Positions 16,724-25,105 of a stretch of DNA of 44,600 nt are shown in pieces (the first letter of the stretch is position 1; every line of letters begins with the position of its first letter). The notes beneath the pieces were generated by a model. It was not told the origin of the DNA, did not search any database, and saw only the letters and a program-made list of their open reading frames with translations. Both the position numbers and the translations under genes were made by a program. This DNA is from Dehalococcoidia bacterium (GTDB lineage: Bacteria > Chloroflexota > Dehalococcoidia > Lucifugimonadales > Lucifugimonadaceae): positions 52,419-97,018 of the forward strand of contig PAOU01000007.1 of the NCBI GenBank assembly GCA_002708085.1. Direction: 5' to 3'.

Positions 16724-17893
16724 TTAATTTTTAGTTTCAATTTTTTGAGTACACATTTTTTCAATTTTTTCTTCCGAAATTTCTATACCTAATCCTGGTT
16801 TTTGGGGAACATCAAGATAACCATTATCAAACTTAAATGGTTGTGTTTCTAAAGTAATATTTTCTCGTAAAGGATTATCAGTTCTATCATATTCCATGCC
16901 GGGTTCTTGTAGGAAATGCTGAGGATTGTCCATCCTAGGAGTATTTGGAATTGTACTTGCTATATGTAAAGATGCAGCAATCATTACAGGTGTTCCCCAA
17001 ACATGAGGTATTGTTTGGATACCCATAGTAGAAGCCATATTTATAATTCTCTTGAATTCTGTAATTCCTCCAACATTAGCTACATCAGGTTGAACTATGT
17101 CATATGCTTGATTAACTAAGAAATCTTTGAATTGAGAAGATGTTCTTAAAGATTCACCCCCTGAAATTGCAATAGGAGAAATCTTTTTTAATTCAGCGTA
17201 TGAATTCCAGTCATAATAATGTAGTGGCTCTTCAAACCACAATATGTTAAATTCGGCTAGTTTTTTTAATAATTTCTTTGCAGTGTATAGATTATATGCT
17301 TGATTCGCATCAACCATTAAATAAATGTCATCTCCTATTGCTTTTCGTATTTCTTTAATTCTTTCTATGTCTGATTCTGGTTTTATGGCCCCTATTTTCA
17401 TTTTCATTCCTTTAAAACCTATTTTTTTGTAGTATTTAGCTTCATCAACTAGGTTTTTGGGAAAATCATTCTCTGAGTAATATAGACCTGTTGCGTAAGT
17501 AAGTATTTTGTCTCTTATTTTTCCACCCAATAATTCAGAAACAGGAAGATTATATGTTTTACCAGTAATGTCCCATAGTGCGATATCTATTGCACTAATA
17601 GCACATCCTCCAATTCCTACTTGTAAAACTGCATTATTTAATGCAAGGTACATCTTTTCCCATAATTTTTCTCTATTTAATGGATTTTCAGAGATAATTT
17701 GAGATTTTAAGGTGCTATGGATGACAGAAATTGTTTCTTGAGTTCCATATCCTTCTCCCCAGCCTTCTATGCCTTCGTCAGTTGAAATTTTAACAAGTAC
17801 AGCAGATCTCTTTGTTGCTTTTCCGTTTGACCACCAAAAAGGTTTTTTCAGTTGGGATTCAATAAGATAAGTTGTTATTTTAGTTATTTTCAT
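16724..17893 (-). CDS. Mandelate racemase/muconate lactonizing-type enolase-superfamily enzyme (probable sugar-acid dehydratase)
   Basis: Protein of 389 residues with an N-terminal capping domain (1-125) and a barrel. The catalytic lysine pair is GMKMKIG (Lys164, Lys166). Metal ligands are Asp195 (VDANQAY), Glu221 (FEEP) and Glu247 (GGES). The general base pair is Asp270 (QPDVANVGG) with His297 (PHVWG), as in the mandelate racemase subgroup. The PHVWGTPVMIAASLH segment recalls galactarolactone cycloisomerase and sugar-acid dehydratases. Beside an HpcH-type aldolase, dehydration of an aldonic or aldaric acid is the best guess, without a defined substrate. The gene is transcribed away from the amino acid transporter; the 110-base spacer must hold both promoters. 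Confidence 0.85.
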   Translation of the reverse strand: MKITKITTYLIESQLKKPFWWSNGKATKRSAVLVKISTDEGIEGWGEGYGTQETISVIHSTLKSQIISENPLNREKLWEKMYLALNNAVLQVGIGGCAISAIDIALWDITGKTYNLPVSELLGGKIRDKILTYATGLYYSENDFPKNLVDEAKYYKKIGFKGMKMKIGAIKPESDIERIKEIRKAIGDDIYLMVDANQAYNLYTAKKLLKKLAEFNILWFEEPLHYYDWNSYAELKKISPIAISGGESLRTSSQFKDFLVNQAYDIVQPDVANVGGITEFKRIINMASTMGIQTIPHVWGTPVMIAASLHIASTIPNTPRMDNPQHFLQEPGMEYDRTDNPLRENITLETQPFKFDNGYLDVPQKPGLGIEISEEKIEKMCTQKIETKN

Positions 17894-17984
17894 GCTTTAC
17901 CTAAAACTAATTTATACTGCTTTAAAGTTTTTGTAACTAGTTGATTTTTTTTGAAAATGATAAAATGGAAAAAATTTTATTTAT

Positions 17985-17996
17985 AAAGGAGGTGAT
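17985..17996 (+). promoter_or_regulatory. Exceptionally strong ribosome-binding site of aapJ
   Basis: AAAGGAGGTGAT at 17985-17996 is complementary to essentially the whole anti-Shine-Dalgarno end of 16S rRNA. It lies 7 bases before the ATG at 18004. It selects the upstream start that includes the signal peptide, rather than the TTG at 18118 that lies after the in-frame UGA. Such strength fits the high expression needed for a solute-binding protein. Confidence 0.8.
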
Positions 17997-18003
17997 GGAC
18001 AAG

Positions 18004-19083
18004 ATGTTTAAAAAAACATTTATAATTTGTTTATCTTTAATAATTTCCTATTCATTTTTGATATGATGTCAAGCAGAAGAAGAATCTGAAACTTCATCAG
18101 CTACTTCAGGTAGCACATTGGATGTAGTTAAAGAAAGAGGAGAACTGAAGTGTGGAGTCAATGATAATTTAACTGGATTCGGGGTTGTAATGCCTGATGG
18201 TTCATTTGAAGGATTTGATATTGATTACTGTAAAGCTATCGCGGCTGCAATTTTGGGAGATTCTAGTAAAGTAGAATATGTCCCATTAACTGCTTCTGCT
18301 AGATTTACAGCTTTAGGTTCAGGAGAAATAGATGTTTTGATTAGAAACACTACTTGGACTGCATCTCGTGATAGGGAATTAGCTCAAGATTTTACAGCTA
18401 CTACATTCTATGATGGTCAAGGCATGATGGTTTATGCTGATAGTGGATATAAGACTATTGAAGATATGTCTGGAGCTACTGTATGTGTTCTTCAAGGAAC
18501 CACTACAGAATTAAATCTTGATGATAGATTTACAAAGTCTGGCATTCCTTACACACCGTTAACATTTGAAACTAATGATCCTTTACAGGCAGCTTTTGAA
18601 GAAAAAAGATGTGATGGTTGGACTACTGATAAATCAGGACTTGCTTCCAAGAGAGCAGAATTTCCTGCATCTGCAGGTGGGCCTGATGCTCTTGTAGTAC
18701 TAGCTGAAACTCTTTCTAAAGAGCCTTTAGGACCACTTACAAGAGATAATGACAGTGAGTTTTATGATGTTGTACAGTGGGTAGTTTTTGGTATGATGCA
18801 AGCAGAAGAAAGTGGGATTAATAGTTCTAATGTTTCTTCAATGGCTGCTAATCCGAAAGACCCTGGTATGGCTAGGTTATTAGGAGTTGGTTTTGATGGT
18901 GGAGAAGTTCAAGATTTCCAATTTGGAATACCTAAAGACTTTATGCAAAAGGTTATATCACAAGTAGGAAATTATGGAGAAGTTTATGATCGGCATCTAG
19001 TTCCTTTGGGACTTACTAGAGAGGGATCATTTAATGCTCTTTGGACCGATGGCGGATTAATTTATGCTCCTCCATTTAGATAA
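18004..19083 (+). CDS. aapJ: Polar amino acid-binding lipoprotein (AapJ/BztA type), with an in-frame UGA at the lipobox
   Basis: Periplasmic substrate-binding component of a general L-amino acid ABC importer. The mature domain (from about codon 38) reads DVVKERGELKCGVND, then GFDIDYCKAIAAAILGD, RNTTWTASRDRELAQDF, GATVCVLQGTTTELNL and WTTDKSGLASKRAEF, all typical of AapJ/BztA (family length about 340). From ATG 18004 the first 20 codons encode a clear lipoprotein signal peptide (MFKKTFIICLSLIISYSFLI). Codon 21 is TGA (18064-18066), and the next codon is the expected lipid-modified Cys. A single change from GGA would restore L-I-G-C, an ideal lipobox. The rest is intact for 338 codons, so this is either a recent nonsense mutation, a sequence error, or readthrough. 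Initiation at TTG 18118 would give a cytoplasmic, useless binding protein. The permeases and ATPase follow. Confidence 0.85.
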
Positions 19084-19111
19084 ATCTTAAGATTTAAAAC
19101 TACATAAATAT

Positions 19112-19135
19112 TGTGCGTCGGAAACCCGGCGCACA
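19112..19135 (+). promoter_or_regulatory. GC-rich intercistronic stem-loop between aapJ and aapQ
   Basis: TGTGCGTCGG (19112-19121) and CCGGCGCACA (19126-19135) form a ten-pair stem with one G-U pair and the loop AAAC. It stands out in very AT-rich DNA. It follows the aapJ stop by 28 bases and is followed by a loosely T-rich TATTGTATTTG. Known solute-binding protein operons use such hairpins to protect the binding-protein mRNA and to limit permease expression; that role is inferred here. Confidence 0.6.
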
Positions 19136-19149
19136 TATTGTATTTGTAT

Positions 19150-20343
19150 ATGTTTAGAACATTTATTTTTCAGAATTTTATTGATTGGATTGATAGAATT
19201 AGTTTTCTAAGAAAAAGAAAAACTAGGAGAATATCATTCCAATTATTATTTCTTGGTTTTTTAGGTTTAATTATTTGGTATTTTGTTTCTAAGGCTTTAC
19301 AGTTAGATCTTGGTTTTAGTCATCTGAATAGTAGGGCAGGATTTGGTTTAAGCCATACTTTTTTTATAGATTACTCGAGTAATGATAGTAGATGGAAGGC
19401 TTATTTCACTGGTGTAATTAATACTATTAGAATTTGCTCTTTAGGTATCTTACTCACCACAATTTTAGGAACGATTATGGGAGTTGCTAGGCTTTCGTCT
19501 AATTTTTTAATTTCTAGAATTTCAGCATTGTATATAGAAATATTAAGAAATACTCCTTTACTCGTTCAAATAGTATTTTGGCAAATAGTATTTTTAAAAT
19601 TACCTCAAATTTCTAATGCTATAACTACAGGAGGTTATACAGCTATATCTAATAGAGGGATTTTGATTCCTTGGATTGAGGCAAATCCAAAATTTGATAT
19701 ATTTTTTGCAATAGTAGTTATTGCAATTTTAATTTCTATATTTTTAAAAGTATTTTTAAATAGAAGAGAAGAAGAAAAAGGACAAAAATTATATTCTAAT
19801 TTTATACCTTTAATAATGTTTTTTGGTATTTCTTTATTAGGCTTATTGTTTACCGGAATTCCTTTTAATTGGAATATTCCTTCGGTTGCTCAGAATGAGT
19901 TTGGGACTTATATGCAATCAGGGGGATTTGAATTATCACCAGAATTTTTGGCATTGTTATTTGCTTTGGTTTTATATACTGGTACTTTTGTAACTGAAAT
20001 TGTAAGAGGAAGTATTCAATCTCTTCCTAAAGGTCAAACTGAAGCAGCATTAGCATTAGGGTTTTCAAGTTACCAGAGAATTATTTTAGTAATTCTTCCA
20101 CAAGCATTGAGATCTATTATTCCTCCTCTTACTAACCAATATTTGAATTTAACCAAGAATTCTTCTTTAGCTGTTGTAATTGCTTATCCAGATCTTTTTA
20201 TGGTTACAAGAACTATTATTAATAACTCTGGTCATGCTCTTCCAATGTTTTTCGTTGTTCTATTTACCTATTTAAGTCTAAGTTTAATTATTTCTTTGAT
20301 AATGAATCTTTTGAATCGTCAAGTTACTAAGGTGAGGGTTTAA
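19150..20343 (+). CDS. aapQ: Polar amino acid ABC transporter permease, first subunit (AapQ type)
   Basis: Inner-membrane permease of 397 residues. The open frame extends back to 19111 but would begin inside the intercistronic hairpin, so the ATG at 19150 (MFRTFIFQNF) is chosen. It has an N-terminal transmembrane helix (about 33-52), the HisM-type core starting near 90 (YFTGVINTIRICSLGILLTTILGTIMG), and a long insertion with a membrane pair, as is usual for AapQ/BztB. The ATPase-coupling EAA loop is EAALALGFSSYQRIILVILPQALR near 300. It ends in TAATG, where its stop and the aapM start overlap. It pairs with AapM as a heterodimer. Confidence 0.9.
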   Translation: MFRTFIFQNFIDWIDRISFLRKRKTRRISFQLLFLGFLGLIIWYFVSKALQLDLGFSHLNSRAGFGLSHTFFIDYSSNDSRWKAYFTGVINTIRICSLGILLTTILGTIMGVARLSSNFLISRISALYIEILRNTPLLVQIVFWQIVFLKLPQISNAITTGGYTAISNRGILIPWIEANPKFDIFFAIVVIAILISIFLKVFLNRREEEKGQKLYSNFIPLIMFFGISLLGLLFTGIPFNWNIPSVAQNEFGTYMQSGGFELSPEFLALLFALVLYTGTFVTEIVRGSIQSLPKGQTEAALALGFSSYQRIILVILPQALRSIIPPLTNQYLNLTKNSSLAVVIAYPDLFMVTRTIINNSGHALPMFFVVLFTYLSLSLIISLIMNLLNRQVTKVRV

Positions 20344-21524
20344 TGAGATTAATAAATGAAATTACAAGAGATGGTTTTTTTTGGATAAAAGAAAATTTAT
20401 TTCAATCTTATCTAAATTCATTAATGACTTTATTAATTGTTGTTTTTATAGGTTATTTATTCTTAGATTTTTTAGGCTTTTTGATTAATGCAGATTGGAC
20501 TGTAGTAGAAGTAAACAGGAGACTTTTATTATTAGGAAGGTTACCTCTTGGAAATGAGATAAGAGGATGGTTAATTCTTTGGTTTTCTATGATATTAATT
20601 TCATCTTCTATAGGAATATGGGGTTCTCCAAATATAAAAGATTTTCTAATTATTTTTATTATTTCTTTAGTGATTTTCTTTATTTTTGGGACTTTAAATT
20701 CTATTTACCATATTTTAATTACTTATTTAATTTCTTTCTCTCCTTATTTCTTCTCAAAATATTTTCTTAGAAAAAAATATTTTGAATTATCAAAGAGAGT
20801 ATTAATATTTTCTTGGATTTTAATTATTCCAATTTTTATTATAATTCTTTTAATTGGAAATGGTCCTAAACCTAATCTATGGGGCGGGTTTTTACTAAAT
20901 ATTATTTTAGCTTCAGTTGCTATAGTTGCAGGGTTTCCATTGGGATTGATTTTAGGATTGGGAAGAGCAAGTTCATTCCCTGTAATTAAGATAGCTAGTA
21001 CTTTTTATATTGAAGTTATAAGAGGAGCACCTTTAGTTGCTTGGTTATTATTAGCATGGTTTGTTTTACCAACTTTTTTGCCAAATTTATTTGGTTTGAA
21101 TGAAGTAAGTATTGTTGTAAGAGCGATGATTGTATTATCTATATTTGCTAGCGCATATATTGCTGAGGTAATAAGAGGAGGATTACAGTCAATACCAAAA
21201 GGTCAATTGGAAGCAGCCGATGCTTTGGGTTTAAGTACTATAGATTCTACTTTCAATATCATATTGCCTCAAGCAATCAGAGTAGTAATACCGGCTTTAG
21301 TTAGTACATTTATTGCTATGTTTAAAGATACTTCATTAGTGTTTATACTTGCTCTTACTGATTTGTTACAAGTGGGAAGATTAATTCCTGAACAGGAACC
21401 AGAATTTTTTGGTAGGCAATTAGAAGCTTTATTAGTAGTAGCATTTTTGTTTTGGGTTGTTTCAATTTCTTTATCGAATTTAAGCTCTAGACTAGAGAAA
21501 GCTATGGGTATAGGAGTAAGATAA
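20343..21524 (+). CDS. aapM: Polar amino acid ABC transporter permease, second subunit (AapM type)
   Basis: Inner-membrane permease of 393 residues. Four or so N-terminal transmembrane helices precede the conserved permease core (about 180-390). In that core the coupling loop reads EAADALGLSTIDSTFNIILPQAIRV, followed by FIAMFKDTSLVFILALTDLL, the standard polar amino acid permease ending. The first 180 residues are very hydrophobic and poorly conserved, as in AapM/BztC. Start ATG overlaps the aapQ stop by one base. The ATPase gene follows after 15 bases. Confidence 0.9.
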   Translation: MRLINEITRDGFFWIKENLFQSYLNSLMTLLIVVFIGYLFLDFLGFLINADWTVVEVNRRLLLLGRLPLGNEIRGWLILWFSMILISSSIGIWGSPNIKDFLIIFIISLVIFFIFGTLNSIYHILITYLISFSPYFFSKYFLRKKYFELSKRVLIFSWILIIPIFIIILLIGNGPKPNLWGGFLLNIILASVAIVAGFPLGLILGLGRASSFPVIKIASTFYIEVIRGAPLVAWLLLAWFVLPTFLPNLFGLNEVSIVVRAMIVLSIFASAYIAEVIRGGLQSIPKGQLEAADALGLSTIDSTFNIILPQAIRVVIPALVSTFIAMFKDTSLVFILALTDLLQVGRLIPEQEPEFFGRQLEALLVVAFLFWVVSISLSNLSSRLEKAMGIGVR

Positions 21525-21539
21525 TAGAGGAGGTTTAAA

Positions 21540-22280
21540 ATGAAAAATAAAAAAGAAATAATTATTACAGAGAATGTTGAGAAGTCATTTGGGAACTTCC
21601 AGGCTTTAAAAGGAATTACGGCAACAGTGAAAGAAAGTGAAGTTGTTGTAGTTTTTGGTCCTTCTGGTTCAGGTAAATCTACTTATATAAGAACTTTGAA
21701 TAGACTAGAATCTCATGATTCAGGAAGAATAATTATAGATGGTGTTGAACTGAACGATGATGTGAAAAACTTAGAGAAAGTTAGATCAAATGTAGGTATG
21801 GTATTTCAGTCATTTAATTTATTTCCTCATCTATCAATATTAGGGAATATTACTTTAGCTCCTAGAAAAGTTAAGAGAATGAAAAAGAAAGAAGCTGATG
21901 ATCTAGCCATGGGTTTACTTGAAAGAGTAGGTATTCCTGAACAAGCAGAAAAATTCCCAACACAACTATCTGGGGGGCAACAACAAAGAGTAGCTATAGC
22001 ACGAGCATTGGCTATGCAACCAAAAATAATGTTATTTGATGAACCAACTTCAGCATTAGATCCGGAAATGATTAAAGAAGTTTTAGATGTAATGAGGGAA
22101 CTGGCAGATTCAGGTATGACAATGATATGTGTTACCCATGAAATGGGTTTTGCAAGAGAAGTGGCAGATAGATTTCTATTTTTTGATCAAGGTTTATTGA
22201 TAGAAGAGGGTTCTCCTGATCACTTTTTTTCTAATCCTAAAGAAGATAGAACTAAACTTTTCTTGAGTCAGATATTGTAA
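21540..22280 (+). CDS. aapP: Polar amino acid ABC transporter ATPase (AapP/GlnQ type)
   Basis: Cytoplasmic ATPase of 246 residues. Walker A is GPSGSGKST (about 40-48), the Q-loop is [13 protein letters not shown], the signature [17 protein letters not shown], and Walker [15 protein letters not shown], followed by the H-loop [13 protein letters not shown]. The [11 protein letters not shown] and THEMGFAR strings are specific to the polar amino acid (GlnQ/HisP/AapP) branch. AGGAGG lies directly before the ATG. It is the last transport gene of the aap operon; an RDD membrane protein follows after 7 bases. Confidence 0.95.
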   Translation: MKNKKEIIITENVEKSFGNFQALKGITATVKESEVVVVFGPSGSGKSTYIRTLNRLESHDSGRIIIDGVELNDDVKNLEKVRSNVGMVFQSFNLFPHLSILGNITLAPRKVKRMKKKEADDLAMGLLERVGIPEQAEKFPTQLSGGQQQRVAIARALAMQPKIMLFDEPTSALDPEMIKEVLDVMRELADSGMTMICVTHEMGFAREVADRFLFFDQGLLIEEGSPDHFFSNPKEDRTKLFLSQIL

Positions 22281-22287
22281 TATTTTC

Positions 22288-22863
22288 ATGAGTCCTTCTG
22301 AATCCTTTGAAAATATTGAAGATTATAAAAAAATAAATAGAGATTTTGAAATTGTTTTAGCAACTAGGGCCAGCAGGTTAGCAGCTAAAATATTGGATTT
22401 ATTTTTTTTTCTAGCAATGATTGTTCTTGGTTTAATGTTAGCTAGTTTTTTTGGTGAAATGAGTTTTAGAGATATGTATTTTTGGTTAATTGAGTTGCAA
22501 ACCAATGAGATTTCCACTTCTAAAAGTATTAATTCATCTCCAGAAGGATTTCAAATTTTATTGATAGTATTATCCTTTTTTTCTGTAATATTTATTCAAG
22601 CTAGGTTGTTGGTAAGAGATGGGCAGACTATAGGAAAAAAAATCATTGGAATAAAGATTATAAATGCATTTAATTTGGGTAAAGTAAAGTTGATTAACAT
22701 TATTTTTATAAGATGGATATTTTTTGAGATTCTGTCTGTTCTTCCTTTTGGAACTATTATTGTTTTAGCAGATGTTGTCTTTATTTTCAGAAAAGACAGA
22801 AGATGTCTTCATGATATGTTATCAGGTACAGTTGTATCTCAAAAAAACGAAAATCTTTCCTGA
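22288..22863 (+). CDS. RDD-family membrane protein
   Basis: Membrane protein of 191 residues with helices at about 30-52, 85-108, 138-158 and possibly one more, and the three-part RDD signature. An Arg in LATRASRLAAKILDLFF is followed by the Asp at the start of the first helix, then RDGQTIGKKIIGIKII (about 110-125), and RRCLHDMLSGTVV near the C-terminus. The family's function is poorly known; some members affect ion exchange or are accessory to transporters. It is close behind aapP and likely cotranscribed. Its stop is only 4 bases from that of the convergent sulfatase gene. Confidence 0.8.
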   Translation: MSPSESFENIEDYKKINRDFEIVLATRASRLAAKILDLFFFLAMIVLGLMLASFFGEMSFRDMYFWLIELQTNEISTSKSINSSPEGFQILLIVLSFFSVIFIQARLLVRDGQTIGKKIIGIKIINAFNLGKVKLINIIFIRWIFFEILSVLPFGTIIVLADVVFIFRKDRRCLHDMLSGTVVSQKNENLS

Positions 22864-22867
22864 ATTT

Positions 22868-24184
22868 TTAAGGAGTATTTTCTTCTATTACTTTAGTTAA
22901 TTTAGTCCTTACATCATTGGATTCTAAAGTATCATCAGATTCAAAAACGGGATTTAGTTCCTCTAAATCATTTTCTAAATTAAATAATTTTCCATCATCA
23001 TATAGTTTCCATTTTTCATCTCTTGCAAAAACATATTTAAATTCTCTATTTGATCTTGCATCTCTTCGAGGATTTTTAGGATCATAATAAAAATATAACC
23101 AATCCCTAGGGTTTCCTTTTTGACCAGATAGTTGAGGAAGAAATGATTGTCCATCAATAATGAAATCATTTAAGGGTGTTTTGGTAATATCTAAAATTGT
23201 AGCTAAAATGTCAGTTGAATCTATTAAATCTAAATTGACTCCAGGGTTTATGGTTCCTGGCATAGAGCATATTAGTGGTACATGGGTACCTCTATCATTA
23301 GGTAACCCTTTCCCACCTTGAATTGAGGTAGATCCCATTTCAGAGCTTACTTCAACAGGAGTTCCATTATCTCCAATATAAATTACAAGTGTGTTTTCAC
23401 TTAAATCTAGTTCATCTAGTTTGTGAATTATTCTTCCCACTATCTTGTCATGATACTCTACCATATCCTTATAATATTTAGGGTCATCTTCCCACCCTTC
23501 AACTTCTTCAAATGTTTTTCCTTTTCCTAATGAGATATTTGTTGGAGGATCAAATTCTTCATATTCTGGACTATCTGGGGTGGGCTCAAAAGGTCTATGA
23601 GTTAGAGCCATAGGAAAATATACAAAGAAAGGTTCTTCTTGGTTTCTATCAATGAAGTCTAATATATAATCACAAAAAATATCTTCTCCATATTGGCCTT
23701 TTGTATTATCTAAATAAGATCCATTTTGGTATATAACTGGATCCTTATATCTTGAACCTTTATCTTCTGTATGATGAGCATGCCATACGCAATATTCATC
23801 AAATCCTGCATCTTCAATCTTTTGTCCTTTATTTCTCATTTGAGGTTCTACATCAGGTGGATTGTAAGAATATAATTGCCATTTTCCCGATATTAGAGTT
23901 TTATATCCAGCTTCAGTCATTATATGACCAAAGGTTTTTTCGTCTGGTTTCATTAATCCGAATCCAATATAGTTTCTAGAATTATATTTACCTGTCATAA
24001 GTTGTAATCTAGTAGGTGTACATAAGGGTTGAACATGAGCTTCTGTGAAGTTAATTCCGTCTGTTGCTAATTTATCTAATACTGGTGTTTCATAAGACGT
24101 TCCACCGTTACATCCTAATACTTCATATCCCAAATCATCTGACATTATTAAGATCACATTAGTTTTGTTGTGTTTTTTGCTCAT
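22868..24184 (-). CDS. Type I sulfatase (formylglycine-dependent), no signal peptide
   Basis: Alkaline-phosphatase-fold sulfatase of 438 residues. The catalytic motif CxPxR is Cys55-Thr-Pro-Thr-Arg59 followed by LQLMTGKYNSR, in which Cys would be oxidised to formylglycine. Metal ligands are Asp16/Asp17 (MSDDLGYE) and the later IGDNGTP. RDWLYFYYDPK and a short C-terminal domain complete the family pattern. The N-terminus starts MSKKHNKTNVILIMSDD with no signal peptide, so the enzyme should be cytoplasmic, which is unusual for sulfatases of marine bacteria. The substrate cannot be read from the sequence. GGAGGA precedes the ATG at 24184. No formylglycine-generating enzyme is in the window. It is the last gene of the long minus-strand array. 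Confidence 0.88.
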   Translation of the reverse strand: MSKKHNKTNVILIMSDDLGYEVLGCNGGTSYETPVLDKLATDGINFTEAHVQPLCTPTRLQLMTGKYNSRNYIGFGLMKPDEKTFGHIMTEAGYKTLISGKWQLYSYNPPDVEPQMRNKGQKIEDAGFDEYCVWHAHHTEDKGSRYKDPVIYQNGSYLDNTKGQYGEDIFCDYILDFIDRNQEEPFFVYFPMALTHRPFEPTPDSPEYEEFDPPTNISLGKGKTFEEVEGWEDDPKYYKDMVEYHDKIVGRIIHKLDELDLSENTLVIYIGDNGTPVEVSSEMGSTSIQGGKGLPNDRGTHVPLICSMPGTINPGVNLDLIDSTDILATILDITKTPLNDFIIDGQSFLPQLSGQKGNPRDWLYFYYDPKNPRRDARSNREFKYVFARDEKWKLYDDGKLFNLENDLEELNPVFESDDTLESNDVRTKLTKVIEENTP

Positions 24185-24235
24185 TATTCCTCCAGTAATT
24201 TGTATATTTTTAAAATAACATGGTTACTTAATAAT

Positions 24236-25024
24236 TTATATGGTTACTCCTCCATCTACAGCTATAATACCTCCTGTAATCATATTAGAATCTTCAGATG
24301 CAAGAAAAGTAGATAAATTTGCTATATCTTTAGGAGTTTGGAGCCTCCCTAGGGGTATTTGACTTAATCTTTGATTATAATTTTCTGGATTATTAATACT
24401 TGTATTCCAGTCATTTGGACTATAATCAGAATCATTTCTTATGAAATTTGTATCTACATGCCCAGGGCAAACTAAATTACATCTAATTTTGTCTTTCGCA
24501 AAAGCTACTGCTGTACTTTTAGTTAACCCTATCAATCCTGTTTTACTCGCAGTATAAGCTGGGCTAGATGCTGAACCTTTTAGTGAAGCTAATGATCCAA
24601 TATTGATAATTGATCCTTTACCGGATAATTTAAAAAATGGAATTAATTCTTTTATTCCTATAAAAACACTTGTCAGATTTACATTTAAAATTGTGTTCCA
24701 ATTTTCTAAATTTTGATTAATAAATTTCTCTCGAAAATTAGTTCCATAGCAATTAACTAATATTGAGATTTTTCCAAATTCTTCAATTGTTTTAGATGAT
24801 AATTTCTTCCATGATTCTTCATCTGTTGAGTTGAGATGAACATATTTAACCTTATTTTCAGAAGAAAAACTTGAATTTTCTTTAGCTATTAGGTTACCTT
24901 TTTCTTCATTAATATCTGCTATTATTACGTTTGCTCCTTCTCTGACAAATGATTCAACATGAGCACTTCCAATATCTCCTGCACCACCAGTAATTATTGC
25001 TACTTCATTCTTTAATCTGGTCAT
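24236..25024 (-). CDS. Short-chain dehydrogenase/reductase
   Basis: NAD(P)-dependent oxidoreductase of 262 residues. The cofactor loop is TGGAGDIGS near the N-terminus (AIITGG...), with an acidic residue at the end of the second strand (IIADIN) that favours NAD. The NNAG-equivalent is NCYGTN. The catalytic Ser lies in INIGSLAS, and Tyr/Lys in AYTASKTGLIGLTK. The C-terminal GGIIAVDGGVTI is typical of classical SDRs. The frame continues upstream to a TTG at 25048, but the ATG at 25024 behind CGGAT gives the normal SDR start and is preferred. The substrate is unknown. It lies between the di-heme protein and the sulfatase on the same strand. Confidence 0.85.
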   Translation of the reverse strand: MTRLKNEVAIITGGAGDIGSAHVESFVREGANVIIADINEEKGNLIAKENSSFSSENKVKYVHLNSTDEESWKKLSSKTIEEFGKISILVNCYGTNFREKFINQNLENWNTILNVNLTSVFIGIKELIPFFKLSGKGSIINIGSLASLKGSASSPAYTASKTGLIGLTKSTAVAFAKDKIRCNLVCPGHVDTNFIRNDSDYSPNDWNTSINNPENYNQRLSQIPLGRLQTPKDIANLSTFLASEDSNMITGGIIAVDGGVTI

Positions 25025-25105
25025 ATTATTATCCGTAAACGAGTTCAATTAACAGGTATCCGTTAACGTAATTTAACACGTTTAAGTATTTTATTTCTAC
25101 TAAAC

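Noticed and set aside
18004-19083. UGA reassigned to glycine in this organism (as in some candidate-phylum bacteria)
   Set aside because: Several intact genes in the window end in TGA at proper family lengths (dnaJ, sufC, aldolase, RDD), so UGA works as a stop.
15838-22863. A complete mobile island with integrase
   Set aside because: No integrase, transposase or second tRNA-Asn repeat was found within the window; only the scar is seen.
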